Notes: generated by a model not told the origin, from the sequence alone. Shown: positions 1 to 13,391, counted from the stretch's first letter. The stretch is 64,000 nt of DNA from Nautilus pompilius (GCA_018389105.1 JACATO010000307.1:645001-709000), one strand, 5' to 3'. Translations and numbers: made by a program.

Positions 1-589
1 TTACTAATATCTCAATGTCCAATTATGTGCCCCCTCTCAAAGTCCATCAGATTTTGCATACCTCTTTGTGGCATGGCTATCTGTAGACTGAGGCTTTCTC
101 TGGTCTGTATGCCTATAATTATAGCTTGAGTCATATGCCAATTCTATTGTATCAAGTGCTGCATGTGGTTCAGTCTTTGGGTGAGCTATACCCACAAAAG
201 TCACACTACAGTCAGATGATGCAAAATTTGCATAGCTATGGCCAAAATGAATATAAAACCTGTCATAAATGTTCACATAATAAAGTTAATGAACAGAGAG
301 AGTATGCACACCATTGACAACTTATTAATGAACAGTGATATTTAGTATAGCTAGGTTATGGAGTATAAGTAGACAGACAGTTGTAGCTGCTAAGCTTGGC
401 ATAACAGTGTGTTATCAGGCAACTTTGGCAAAGGTACTAAGACAAGTTCAGTTCACAAAATGCCTGGCAAGGTGCTAAAGCAATACTGACTGTCAAAATA
501 ACTATTAGATCACCTAACTAACTCAATGTAACTGCACTATCTTGGCAAGTTTCATCCAGAATGAATTGCAGGAGGACTGTGGAGCCCAT

Positions 590-750
590 ATCTTTGACTA
601 TACTGTATGAAATCAGTTACATTCTGCTAACCCCTGACACCAGCATAATGTAGAGCAAGATTGGGATTGGGGTGCGACTCATTTGCGCTGGCCTTGACAA
701 ACTAGAAGTGGGATCTTCTTCACAGATGAACGTAAAATTCTAATTTGATC
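590..750 (+). pseudogene. Tc1-like transposase relic, middle part with the first catalytic Asp
   Basis: Reading + strand codons around 650-740 gives a degenerate Tc1-type block. A tryptophan-rich segment ending THLRWP is followed, after a stop, by FFTDE, which corresponds to the part of Tc1 transposases that carries the first catalytic aspartate (commonly a TDES or SDES motif). Stops interrupt the frame, so it is not functional. The matching later parts of a Tc1 transposase lie just downstream on the opposite strand (885-1370). The two pieces do not overlap in coverage, so they may be halves of a single copy. The sequence before 590 could hold the DNA-binding part but is too decayed to call. 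Confidence 0.55.
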
Positions 751-884
751 TTAAATTTTGACATGAGAATTCATTTTTCATAATTTATGAACATTGTTTG
801 ATATATGTAGTGATGTCATAAAATAAACAAATAACCACAACCTACATACTCTAAAGTCAAGTGACCATTAGTAACATTAAGAAT

Positions 885-1370
885 GTCTCTGGCTTGCACT
901 ACACCATTGCATTTCACTCTTCTATCAAGGCTTACTGCAGTTTCAGAATGATCCTAGGAAGATGCAGTCACTGTTCATTGTACTTAAAAATCTTGTCCCA
1001 GACATGTTCTAAAGGATTTAAATCAGGGAACTGAGCAGGTCATGGAAGATAATGCACATTTTCCTTGAAAATGGTTTAAACTACTCCTACATGATCGGCC
1101 CTTGTATTATCGTACATACAGATGGATTGATTACATAACTTTGTACAAATAGTATAAATTACAGGTCTAATAATTTCATTCAGGTAGTGCTAAACTGTGA
1201 CAGTTCCATCAAAGAGAATAATAAATTCATTTTTGTGGTCCTGTGGAACAGCAATTCAGACTAGAACACAGACCATTTTTTATGGATGGCAAACATGTGA
1301 CAATCAGCATAAAACTGGGTTGGTTCTCACCAAACATGTAATGTCCAACAGGAAAACGAAGGTACACAGA
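885..1370 (-). pseudogene. Tc1-like transposase relic, C-terminal half
   Basis: The reverse complement reads, in order, a FYADC segment, DGT(V)T followed by YLNEIIRPV, a DNTRADH segment (the second catalytic Asp region, normally DNARPH in Tc1 elements), and PAQFPDLNPLEHVWDKI, which contains the third catalytic acidic residue (Glu of PLEH). This order and spacing are typical of Tc1-family DDE transposases that cut and paste DNA at TA sites. Several stops and at least one frameshift make it a dead copy. I did not find convincing terminal inverted repeats. The family assignment rests on motif order and is fairly secure; the exact subfamily is not. Confidence 0.75.
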
Positions 1371-1399
1371 TTTTTTTATTATTAATGAATTCATAAATT

Positions 1400-4300
1400 T
1401 CCCTATAGTCTTTTTATCAGTGTACGTATATTCTTCCTTTTCAACAATGGAATTGTTTTTTGCTGGCTAATTAATTTACCTTGTTTTTGTGTATCTGATA
1501 AGGATGAAAGGTGACTTCAGTGCAATATGTTCATACTGACTTTTTTCTAAGATCAAATTTAAAGGAAAAATTGATATGATTACAGTAATCCAAGAATAAT
1601 TTGTAAGAAATTAAATCAGTTTTAATCACCAAATAAACTTGGAAAATGTAATTATTTAAGCCACAAACCAAACTGATAGTTATGAAAACTTTCTGAATTT
1701 GCTCACATTGTTTGAAAATATAAAAGTATGGATTTATCCAATATATACACTGCTCACAAATCTACTACTTTATTTAGTTATTTTTAAAATAGGGCTTATC
1801 TGTTTTTGTAGAAGACTGCTAGTGCATGAAGTCAAATATTAGAAAATTGGTTTTTGTTCAACTTAGTATATAAAAATTTTATAAAACAGCCTATGCATAT
1901 TTTTCTCCCCTTTTAAACTCTTTTACTACTAAGAAATTTAAGGATATGCATACATAATTTCATTCTCAAGAAAACTTACTGCTATAGCATATTTTGGCTA
2001 TATGATAGTTCTTAATAGAAGTTCTGGATGAAATAAAATTAAATAAGCTCCTCTTGCAGCTTTATGAAGTAAAAATTTAGTAGTAAAATTATATAGTGTT
2101 AATTTGAAACTTCCAAGATACATGCCCACATTCTTACAACTATTGTGTTTATTGTGCAAAAGAAACTAGAATGTATAGAAAATATTGGAATCCAGTATAA
2201 ATTAATATAATTTATTTATACTGCTTCAGTGCATTGTGATGCATGCAGCAGCACGCAAAATTAGATATTTATTTATTTCAGAGTTTTTACATGATACTGG
2301 TTTACTAAATAAACACTTTAGAGGAGGAGGAGTACAATAGTGTTTCACCAAAATAATTTAGAGAATGAGAGGACCCTTGGGTATTCTAAACAATTAGGAA
2401 AACTTAAGTTTATCTAACATGTACCAAATAACTAGATCTAACTGATTTCTTTAAAATTAAAGGGTAAAGCACAAGTAGACAAATTTTAGCCTTGGCTCTC
2501 AAGCTACCATGCCTTAAAACTTTGTCTCTTAATAGGCTAGATGCCCATAAGTGTTCTTTCAGTAATAGAATGGTGAATATATGGAAACCAGTTTATCCAG
2601 TGCAGTTGTTCCAATCAAAAGTATAAGGGCTTAAGTATAGCTATCCTTATCATCACTATTTATACAAGGTTAATGAGAATTTCCAAGACAAATCTAATCA
2701 ACAGACAATAAAGTATAACATGCACCTTACACCATTATATACACGCTAGGAATCAGGAGATTTTAACTGTTTAATGTCATAGAGGAGACAGGTTCTAAAA
2801 GTTTGCTATCAGAAAATGCATTTTACAGTAGTCAGAGAAAATCTGTCATAGTTAATGTAAAATTTAAAAAATGGGAATATACAGGATAAATATATTTAGA
2901 AATATCCAAGTTGTACCACTCCAAAATTAAACTTTTGTAATATGTTACTAAAAATTCTAAAAAAAAAAACAAATTTTCAGAGAATCTTTATTGAAAGTTA
3001 TACAAACTAACAAAAAGAATGACTTAAAATGAGTCTTCATAATTATCAGAAAAACAAACAATTTAAATGAAGAATTTTAAAATGTTCATACACATAATAA
3101 GAACAACTTATTAAAATCATTAGTAAAATACAAAAAAAAATTAACTGTTTCACACATTTTAAAGATTCATATAATTTTTTTTATAAATTATGTAATTATT
3201 TTGTCAAGAGAGTATCAAATGGCTGTTTTAATTTGTGTGCACTACCTGGATAAACATTAATTAGCATTAATTAAGTTGTGTAACATTTGCCTCCCCCCTC
3301 CCTCCTTTTTACATACTCCAGATCTGCCGGATGAAACATTAAAAAAAAAAGTGTCTTACCTTCTGGCAGTTTACAGAAAAGGAACACATTTTAATCAACC
3401 ATAAAAACCCTAATCAACAGCCAGCTGCCAAAGGTTAAAGTTTAGCCACATGGAGAATCTGACTATCCACATGGCCATGTAACCAAGTAAAAACAACAAC
3501 AAAAATCAAATTGATAAATGGATTTTTCATGTATTTTATGCATCTGGCATGCCATATGCAACTTTTCCTCCCCCTTTTCTATAAAAGCTACTAGCTGCAT
3601 TTTAGCAATCTAGAGCCCTTACATTTTGAAAATCACAATAAAGACTTCTTCATGAAAAGAAAAAAAGACATTCATGATGATGATGCTTACATCCTCTTGA
3701 ATTTTCTTTGCAAAGTTTAGCTACATGATCAAAAGGATCATAATACAAAATTTATTTCATATTTTAAATAAATACAGTTATTCACTTTAGTAAATGGAGT
3801 TAAGAGTGAATCTTCCAAAACTCTGATTCTAAAAAAATGTTCATCATTATAGTATAACTTCTATTTTAAGAATGGCATGGTTCTAATTGTTTTATGTAGT
3901 TTAATTTTGAATTACTAATTGTGCCTTAGTTCAGATAGTTGAAAAGTTCTGGTATGAACTAAATTTTGTTAATTCTTAAGGTTTTCTCAAAATCACTTTT
4001 TGTTTAAAATAAACGAGTGGTGTGTTGACGACTAATCAAGTCTTAAGTTATAAAATAATATACCAAGCACCCCTGTAGATTTTTGTTTTGTCACTGCAGA
4101 TTTTCTTTTAAATAATTTTAAAAAATATTTTTCATTAATGAAGGGGCTGTCAACACTCTGTATTAATTACAGGAACTTTATAATAAGAAGTTTTTGTAAA
4201 ATAAGCAAACTAGTAATATTGTTGTTTTCAAGATTAGTTAGGAGATCTGAATAAAGTACAATGTTTAGTTAACATGCTACATGTAGCTATAAACCAGTTA

Positions 4301-5329
4301 AATGATCTATCTCTATTTGTAAATTGTTAGTGAAGTTACTTTCAATGAAGCTTCTAAAACAGAAACTATAATTTATTTCAGATTTCACAAAACTTTTGTT
4401 GTTTCTTTTAGATGTCTCAAAATATTTACAAAATTCCCTTTAAGGTACTCTCTCTCTCTCTCTTTTGTTGGTGATTTAAAACAAATAAACCTGATAGTTT
4501 CAACAGTAAACCATTCAAAAATAATGACAACTAATGTTTAGAGGTTTTAAGAGGGTGTCTAGTATCTAGGCCTATCAGCACACATGCATACAATCTACAG
4601 TAGCCTTAAGGAAACAGTCAGTATCAAACTGAGATGTGAAGCCTATGGCCAAGAGAAATAACAAAGTGGAAAAAAAAAGTTTTTTGTGGTTTCTAAAAGA
4701 AAACTGTGGTCAGAAGTCAATGTTACGTCCAATCTCATTAATTTACACATAAGGCAGCATTTCATCTGTTGTTTTTGTCCCCAATAAAGAATACAAACTC
4801 ATGGCAGGTATAACGATTATATTTAGCAAGTGCAGAATTTAATGTATGTTGACCCAAAAAGCTTAACTCTACTGGGGCAAGTGCCAATATAAAATGAATA
4901 CAAATTCTCTAAGTAAAAAAAAAAAAATAACAAGCTTCAATTTTAGCATGACTGCTATTTTAGAACTGCACAAAAGACTAAATAGGAATGACTAACAGTA
5001 TCACAATAACCCAAGCTCTACATAGGTGTATGGAATGTCATTCAGATCATATTATAATAAAGTGTCTATTGTTAGAAATACTTGGGAGTTCGACGATTGT
5101 AAGTTAAAGCTACAAAATGTTTGCCATCATCTTTAAACTCTCAACAATAAATACATTTTTAAAAAAAATTAACAGTATAGTGGCAAATTATTTAATACCT
5201 TAAATCTAAAATAAACTGTCTTCTCTAGAGCATTAAAAAAATTATACTTTTATTAAAAATTTAAGAAAACAAACAAACAATAACTATCAAGAGTAGACAT
5301 TGCCCACTGTCAACCCAGTTCATTAATAA
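1400..5329. other. AT-rich non-coding DNA, likely AGAP intron
   Basis: I see no credible coding exon here. It holds homopolymer A/T runs and a short (TC)n tract at about 4449-4463. A donor-like site with CCAGAAG before GTAAGA (minus strand, about 3359) has no recognisable exon attached. Confidence 0.6.
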
Positions 5330-6997
5330 CACTGGTCAACAAAATTAAATGTATTATACTCATTATGAATGCAAACCAACTTTTTTAGACTAATTTTTCA
5401 TGCTGATTTCAAAATTTCACTCCATTTGTATGCAGCACGTATCAGTTTTTCAGTAGATACATGCAAATATTTACATATTTGTATATATTAAATCATTAAC
5501 GTAATAAATAAGGACATATTATTTTTAGAAAGTAAATGAGTTTATTGAGTTAAAAATCATCACTATCATTCTACAAAGAGTGAATACACAAAAAATGGGT
5601 CAGACAAAACAGACAAAGTTAGAACAACAGAGTTAGAAACATTGTGATTTGGATTTCCTGTGGTGTTCCTGATCTGGTTGATCACGGCAAAGTGTCCAGC
5701 AGTAGTCAGCCAGCATACTGCCATTCCAGAAGCCTTGGTACCGTTTCTCCATAGCACTAATGTCCTGGTGAAATCTTTCACCATGTTCATCAGACACTGC
5801 TCCAAGGTTATCTGTAAAGAAATCCAGATGGGAGTCCAAGAAGTGAACTTTCAGTGACATGTGATAACCCATTGCTGAGTAACATTTCAGAAGATTCTTG
5901 ATGCCATCCTTGTAGTCCATTGCCTTCTTGTTGCCCAAGAAATTCTCACAGATCCAATTGAAAGCATTCCAGGCAGGCAGTTCCAGTTCATCCAGTGTTG
6001 TCTTGAAGTTGACATCTTTGAGTACTTCTCTAATTTGGGGTCCGACAAAGATACCCTCTTTCAACTTCGCCTGTGTGATTTTGGGAAACTTTTCTACAAT
6101 ATACTCAAACTCTCTGGCATTTCTCTTCCCTAGTGTCTTTACGAACTGTTTCATCAGTCCAAGCTTTATGTGCAAACGAGGCAATAGGACATTACATGGA
6201 TCTACAAGAGGTGTATTCTTGACGCTAGACAGTCCTGGCTGGTATGATGTTCTTGTCTGTCAGTTGCCCGACTATCCCATAGACACAAGAAACAACAGTA
6301 TTTTGTGAAACCTGACTGCATTCCCATTAACATTCCAATGACTTTTAAATCTCCACAAATTTTCCATGAGTATCTTTCATAGGCAATGGCATGAAGTAAA
6401 AGTTCCATATTCTCATATGATTCATGAAGATGAACGGAGTGTGCGATAGGAATGGAGGGCTTCAAATTACCATTATGGAAAAGTACAGCTTTTTTAAAAA
6501 AAAAAACATCTATAGCTTATAAATCTTCTTGATCTCTGGTGTTATTGTACGTTTTTGAGCTTTCACAATAAATTGTCCACAGACATAACAAAACACATCA
6601 GGAGGATTTCTACACTATCTTGACATTGTTAACACTGTAAAACAAGTAAGGAAATAGATACAAACAGTTATACTTATATTGAATTTGAGATGATGAAATA
6701 TTTCATCAGACAAAATTTGATTGGTTAATTTAAGATGACGAAATATTACATCTGAACTATGCAGCAATGACTAATGTAGTTTATTTTAAAGGTGTGTTTC
6801 CATTATGTAAATGAAATACATGCATACACGTCATTAATTGGAATTTCTATATAATGCATGAGCTAAAACCAAAAACTTTCTCATCTTGAAAACTGTACGT
6901 GATGTCAAAAAACTAATTGTATATTTGAAATCAGCATTAAAAATTACACTAAGTACACCTTGACATATGCTTGATGAAAAATACTTGTTGACCAGTG
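5330..6997 (-). mobile_element. Unclassified DNA transposon with CACTGGTCAACAA ends and TAA target duplications
   Basis: Position 5330 starts CACTGGTCAACAA and the reverse complement ending at 6997 starts with the same 13 bases. Both ends are flanked by TAA (5327-5329 and 6998-7000), which fits a 3-bp target duplication. Sub-terminal homology continues inward: TAATTTTTCATGCTGATTTC at about 5391-5410 matches the reverse complement of about 6927-6946, with one difference. The 1668-bp element encloses a decayed ORF on the minus strand that belongs to a protein family widespread in invertebrate genomes and, to my knowledge, usually left as uncharacterized. A 3-bp TWA-type duplication is known for PIF/Harbinger, but the protein is not a Harbinger transposase that I recognise. 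The family stays unassigned. Confidence 0.7.
5633..6640 (-). pseudogene. Degenerate ORF of an uncharacterized transposon-associated protein family
   Basis: Three blocks are readable in order on the minus strand. About 6530-6630 gives an N-terminal block with NPPDVFCYVCG and KAQKRTIT, which looks zinc-binding because of its CxxC pair. 6202-6500 gives LFHNGN, SIPIAHSVHLHESYENM, GDLKVIGML and CFLCLWDSR. 5633-6240 gives DPCNVLLPRLHIKLGLMKQF, then VGPQIREVL, MSLKVHFLDSHLDFF, GERFHQDISAMEKRYQG and MLADYCWTL. I recall this block order from many hypothetical proteins of roughly 500 residues in arthropods. A frameshift lies near 6225. The stretch normally between the first two blocks is missing near 6500, where only an A/T run remains. 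The conserved His, Asp and Glu residues suggest an enzyme, plausibly a transposase, but its reaction is unknown to me. Confidence 0.7.
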
Positions 6998-7000
6998 TAA

Positions 7001-10000
7001 TTTAAAAGAACTCTAAATTAGTTTGTTAATAAACAGTGTTAAATGACTCCATAACTAAAGGTATTTTTTAAAAATATTTGAATGATATTGATAACTTCAA
7101 GAAAATTTTAGTAAATTAGTTTTTAAAAAAATATTTTTCAGACATGTAAAGGCAAAACTCTTTTCCCTAGAAGACCACAAACTCTGTCTGCATCACAGGT
7201 GTGCAAAGTAAATGATGCATAGCTTTAAAGCCAGTTGTTGTCGAAGTTGCAGAAGATGTTTAAACAGGTTTTTAACATTACTACTATTCCTGATAGCACT
7301 TCACACAAATTGATAAACATGAGGTGATGGTCACTGAAGTATTAATATGAGAATGTTTAACTATTTCTTTCTTACACGGATTTGATTTGTGAGCCAAATT
7401 AAGCATTTCTGGAGCCTTGATCAAAATCTGTCATCATGTGCATCCAATATCTCATGAGACAAATAAAAACTTGAAAAGATTCATTATATTAATATTGATC
7501 TCAAATCATAAATGGTCAAACTGTAGACTTTAGTGTGCTTAAATATCCAATCATCTCATTAATGAAGACAGAAAAGATCAATTTTAACTAAAACAATGAA
7601 ACTAAAGGATTTTTTTCAAAGTATGACCAAAATGTTTTCTAAATTTGAATTGTCTTTGCAAATTTATTTAAAAATGAAAATAGTGAATTTAAATTCTCTA
7701 TGGGTTTTATATGAATAAAGATAAACCTGCAGATTTTCTCAATGCAGCATTATTACATTTCCCACCCGCCCTCGTTGCAGGAACTAGTAGTCTGTATCTT
7801 CATGCAGATTTTCGATTCTTTGCTTCTCTGAGTGGCATCACTAAAAGTGGGTATTGGCAGGAAGCCTCCTGGTAAAATGAAAACTTGTCTGCGCAGTACT
7901 AGAAAGATGTCCACCAAGAGAGAGAAAGATAAAAACTTTATGAACCAGCAATGAGAGGAAAAGGTAAAAGACATAAAAACCTACCCAACAATGTTATTAG
8001 TGCTCTGCTGACCTTAGCCAACAAAGTCTATTCAGATCAGCTAAAATCATTACCCAAGAGCCTAACTCTGAGAATCCAGCTAAAAGAAATAAACCATTTT
8101 CATAAAATACCCAATTACTTTTATTGAATTTCCAAAATTTGAAGATGCCTATACAACATTTTATAAATCAACTATTATAGTAAGTTTTCTAATAAATATT
8201 AGACTACTAGTTCAAAAGACATTTCCAATTATAACATTAGCCAACATGTTTACTTTTCCAACACATCAGTTCCTTCAAAAAAAGAGATGGATGATCGATG
8301 GCAGAAAATCACCCAAAACATGCAAGCTCTGATTTTTTTACTGGAATGTCCTTAACCATATTATTAGAATCAAAGATTAAAATCTGTAATATTTATAGCA
8401 AACATTTAAAAACCCACTAGTACAAGACTAAGATCAGCAAGAATAACAAAATCCCAAGAATCTCTAAAAATGGAAAAATCATTACCCATGCTACCATTAT
8501 CAGATTTATAACCTCTCTACCAGCAAACAAGAAACTAACTACTGTTTAGCAAAAAAAGGTGAAAATGTGGTTCAAATTTAGACCTTCCAACATGGCTTAT
8601 AAACATTACTATTTAATTCATAGTACAAATTAAAGACTAAAAGTTTTAATTTGAATACTACCATTCATCATGCAATAAGCAAATAGTCTTAGATGCCAGA
8701 AGATATGCTGGTGGAAACAAATTATTAAAAACAGACGAACAATGACAATAAAACAAAAGTTATTAAATTCAGTCTACCCCCCCCCAATAAGCATTGACTC
8801 TGGGTATGCAGAACACTAAAAATACAAAAAAAAAAAAGGAGAAAAGTTTAGAGTCTTACTAAAGAGGGCTCATAAATAAAGGACTTTAAATGCAGATAAA
8901 TTCATTTCAATGTTGCCGATGTATTAATATTACCATTTCTTGATACTCCAGTCTTGAACTCTATTATATAAGTAAAAATTTTATTAGTTTTCTTTTTCTT
9001 CTCTGAATAAAATTTCTATATTTAGTATTATCAAAACTGATGAATTTAGCTACTGATAATAAATAAAGTAATCTTGGCTAAAACCTTGAATTTAATTTTA
9101 GAAACCTCGAAATAAAGCAGTTAAGGCTGTTTATATCAGTTGGCTTCTTCCCAAATTCACAATATAATGTTTCTTATTCTGAATCATGTGTTTTTATCTT
9201 AGAATACATTTTTCTCAGTGCCAGTGGAGATGATCTGCTGTTATCTCTGTTTCTACCACAGCTAGCCAGTTTTATATTGCTAACAAGAATCCTCAATTAT
9301 CTACTTATCACCATCCAGAAAACTGCTATGTATAAAATGGATTTTTTAAAAGAGAGTTTTAAAGTTACATCTAGAAATTGTTAATATCATTTTAAAAAAT
9401 AAAAAAGTGGTCAAATGAAATTTGAAAAGTTGAAAACCTCTGCCAGAAGAATAAAGAAATAATTTTTAAAAAATCAACAACTTTCAAATTGGCCTAAACT
9501 ACTAAAAGTTTTTGCTATCTCTTTTTATTGAGGATAAGCACCATAACATGGCACCCAGTTTCCTTCTAAACCTACAAATACTATAAAATCTATCTAAAAA
9601 AGAGTTTCCAATTATCTCCCTATAAAGGTCTTCAAACTGTAATTTAGCCCAATGATGCAAAAAATCTGTTAGAAACTTTTTAAAACTAAAAATTTACAAT
9701 GAATTGTTGCTTTAATCCTTTAAAACAATTTCTCATGGGAATTTTGATAAATAAATAATAATGTAGTAAATTAACTTACAAGTTATTTTCTCAAAACATA
9801 AAAAGAAATTCTGTCAAAAATACATTAGAGATGATCTACAAGTAAATTAGAAAGAACAAATTCCTATCCAATTTGCAAATTTGATTACAAGGGAAATATA
9901 AATAGGCTGAAGTTTCAGCATTGACTGGACATTGAAAAAAGTTTTTAATAATAGTATCATAAACAAATTTTACCTTCCTTGTATAAGCCATGATGGGTTA

Positions 10001-13000
10001 CTGCCTCTTTCTGGTAGCAGAGCTAGTTTTTTTTACTATTCCACTTCGTGAATTCAAATCTCTAAAAATATCACAATTCTTACTGAATTTGACATTTTAA
10101 ATATGCAAATTTTAATTGAAAAATTAATTCACATCTTACAATTTTTTTTTGTTATTTAATATATGAGAAAAATTCTAATCAACATGGTTCACAGCTAAAA
10201 GAAAAAGGAAAGAGAGCCACCAAAAGAACGCAGCAAGATTTTATGCCAGCCTTGCTGGCTGGTAGTGATAGTGTGCCATATCTCAAAGAAGGTAGTAACA
10301 CGAGCTTTTAGCTTTCTCAGATGAGTCAGTGCCAGCTTAACAAAGATTCAAAACTCTACCACTCTGAGCATCTTTACTTGCATTATATTATCAGTCCTTG
10401 AAACTAAGGACTGCACATCAGTTAACCCCATACACATGCCAGCCACCCTCTCGCTCCACCACAAGGTGAATATGCTTGCGTCTTCAGGATCTTCCTAGAT
10501 GTTCTCTAGAACTTTCAGATGACACATGAAGAAACAAAATGACAGCCTTTTAAAAACCCAATCCAACAACAACACCCCCACCACTGATCTACATCATATT
10601 TGAATGACATCAAACTCAAGGTCCTCAATGCATTTACAGCCTGACAAGAGTAAGAAGCATGTTTAGCTACAATGAAAGGAACAAGTAAAACATTTACTGT
10701 TTTGAAACATGTCCAACTTCACTCCACCTTTTATCTTTTTTTCCTTTAGAAACATTAACCTCAGAACCATCAAATGCAAAAACACAGTGCACACTGCATT
10801 AAGTCAAAAATTAAATGCTTTATTTAAAATGTAGTTCTCTGAAAATGAGAAAGAATTATTCCAATGTCAGTATTTATCTTTCAAAAAATATTAAACCATC
10901 CATCCTCTTAATTTCTTTCATATAGCGATGCAAATTTCCTTGACCAAAAACCTGTTATAGTCCTAGCTGTGTCCAGGTTACATCAACTCACTGCAGAGAG
11001 CTAAGATAAACAATGACTTAAAAGAGAATGTACATAAATGTCAATCTTAGCTCTGATTATAGAAATTGTATTAGCATTTTTAAAAAATCTACTAAACTTA
11101 TTTCAGAGCATTGAAATTTTTCTTAGGAAAAAATAAAGTACAAAGTATTTATTTGTACTTTAACCTTAACTGTTTATAGGACTTTAAAAAATATCACTTT
11201 TTAAAGTTAGGCACCTACCAGATCTCAAAATATAATATCTCGTCATTTTTAATTTCTAATTTAAATGTGAGCCTCTACTTTTAAACTCTATACACAAAAA
11301 TATTCAAAATGGATGATAATTTTCTGTTACACAAAATTTACACAAACTATACCAGACACTAAAGATTCGTGTCTAAATTTTTAAAAAACTAAATGAAGTC
11401 TAACTACCTTAAATCTGAAATCATGGCAGAAAATGTATTAAAAGGTAGTTTTAGAATTTTTTGTGTGCGCGCGTGTGTTGCTTTTGCCTTTTAATAGGAT
11501 CTTCATAACCTTTCATAATCTATCACTACTAGTAATTATTTATTGAAAATGACAACATGAATAAATGACGAATTTTATGATGGTAAAAATATTTATAGCC
11601 AATCTATCTCATTTCAGCGAAAATAAATATGTTCAGGGCATTCAATGAATTAAGCAAAGAGATAACACAAATTTAATTCCCACACATTGGGAGACTTAAA
11701 TTATAAATGATAAAGAAAATCTTAACTGATGAAATTGGTAAAGCAGAAGAGCACTTTGAAGAAGAAATAATTTTTTTTCTTCATTGATTTTCTCCATGAA
11801 AAATGACTAGACAGTAGTGAATAAATGAGTTTATTTTATCAAGTATTCATTACTGCTTTTTATTCAAAAGAATTTAATCAAGACAGATAATAAAACATTG
11901 CACAGATAGAGAGATAAAAAACTGTCTCCAACAAATTACCTAGCAACAAAATATATCCAATGCATTTTCTCCTAAAATACTCATTTCATTATTGTTTATC
12001 TTGCTGACTATAATCTGATATGAAAACATTCCAAGAATAAAATATGGGTTATTATTATTTTTGGGTTGATGTCGTCAAAAAATAGCATATGTATAAATAA
12101 GAAGCTATTAGTGCATTGAACCGAGTTTTATTTTAAGTCATCAATTCACTCAGTACACACTTGTGCTATTTTATTAATAAAAATCAATTATAATATTCTG
12201 AAAAATGTAGTAAGCAAAATTCTTAATGAAAACTCTCTCTTATCTTAAACTCTCTACATACAGTCTCCCTTTTTCTCCTCCAACTTAAAAAAAAATTATT
12301 ACTGTAAACATATTGCTTGGTTGACTGATTGATTGGTTTTTTTGCCATTACAAACTCAAGATTAGTACTATTACCCTACTAATTTTAAGTGAGAATCAAC
12401 CCATAAATTTTACAACATACTAAACATTAAAAAAAAATTGTTCTTATCTCAAAAACCATGCTTAGTACACACACTATCTTGTTAAAACTAGAACTTTCTG
12501 TCCTCAAATAAATATATCATGAAACAATTTGTATTTACACCAAGCCCCCCCCCAATAGGAGATCTAAGATTTCACCAAAGGAAATTAAAAATTAAAAACT
12601 AAGCAGATACTTTAAAACTTCCAGATGATGTGGCAGCTGTTTCACCACTGTAACGTTATCATCCACTTGCCACCAAAATAATGCTCAACAAAGAATAACG
12701 CTCAGAAATAGCAAATACTATACCTGTCAGTTTATACACATCTGAAATATCCTTGACACAATACTTATTTTCCAGTTCGCATGATGGAAATAAAATTAAC
12801 ATCTAGATTTAATAAATCAGCCTCAATTCTGTGTTAAATTATTAGCTTTATTTTTGCATGAATCTACATAACTAGAGTGCATGTAACGTCACCGAGCCAA
12901 TATAGATTAGACAAGACTACAGCAATGAGATCTATGCAAAACTTCATAACAGAGAAAGAAAGAAAAACACTTGCACAGGGAACCACTCTCTTCACAAACA

Positions 13001-13303
13001 TTTACACCCAAAATTTTAACCCTGTTTGTTCACTGTCATTTATACCTATAAAGACATCAATTGTGGAACCCTAAACTGACATCAACCATCCTTTCAGGAC
13101 AGTTCCTCAAACAATGTCTCAGAGTTAATAGTGATAACTGTACTCCCCATAAGACTAGCAATTTCAGAGAATTCTGAGCAACAATTTCATTTTCATTAAT
13201 CATTGTTTTAAACTTTTATGCTACTTGTCACATTTCTACCCTTCTGAAAGATCTTTTTTTTTTTTTTGCTTTAACAGCTTGAAACCTTAACAAGCAAGCT
13301 TAC
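7001..13303. other. AT-rich DNA, continuing AGAP intron
   Basis: No recognisable exon or transposase was found. Somewhat less AT-rich patches occur at about 7740-7960 and 10200-10620. I read both strands of these for the next AGAP exon and found nothing convincing. An alternating GTGTGCGCGCGTGTG purine-pyrimidine tract lies near 11463-11477. Confidence 0.55.
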
Positions 13304-13391
13304 CTTCAGGTGACTCCTCCTGCATGTAAGAACCTGTCAGATATCTGTGGACCAGAGCAGACTTTCCACTTTGAACACTTCCAAGGATTCC
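13304..13391 (-). CDS. AGAP1: AGAP exon: P-loop of the GTPase-like domain
   Basis: On the minus strand, TTTCAG (ending at 13392) precedes an 88-bp exon that ends at 13304 with donor GTAAGC. It translates in phase 0 to 29 residues starting [20 protein letters not shown], then SYMQEESPE, with a single G carried into the next exon. GSVQSGKS fits the GxxxxGKS nucleotide-binding P-loop. The string ALVHRYLTG..-QEESPEG is diagnostic of the AGAP (centaurin-gamma) family. These proteins combine this Ras-like domain with PH, Arf-GAP and ankyrin parts and regulate Arf-dependent endosomal traffic. The next exon, expected to continue with a Gly completed from the spare G, was not found before position 1. 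Whether the ortholog is closer to AGAP1 or AGAP3 cannot be told from this exon. Confidence 0.92.

Noticed and set aside
3340..3400. Donor-like CCAGAAG|GTAAGA on the minus strand as an AGAP exon end
   Set aside because: The upstream bases do not encode any AGAP segment and no acceptor defines an exon.
7740..7974. GC-richer patch as a possible next AGAP exon
   Set aside because: Neither strand gives the expected residues after ESPEG, and no phase-1 acceptor with matching sequence was found.
9960..10030. Minus-strand CAG, ATG and GTAAAA arrangement resembling a small exon
   Set aside because: Weak donor, five codons only, no conservation argument.
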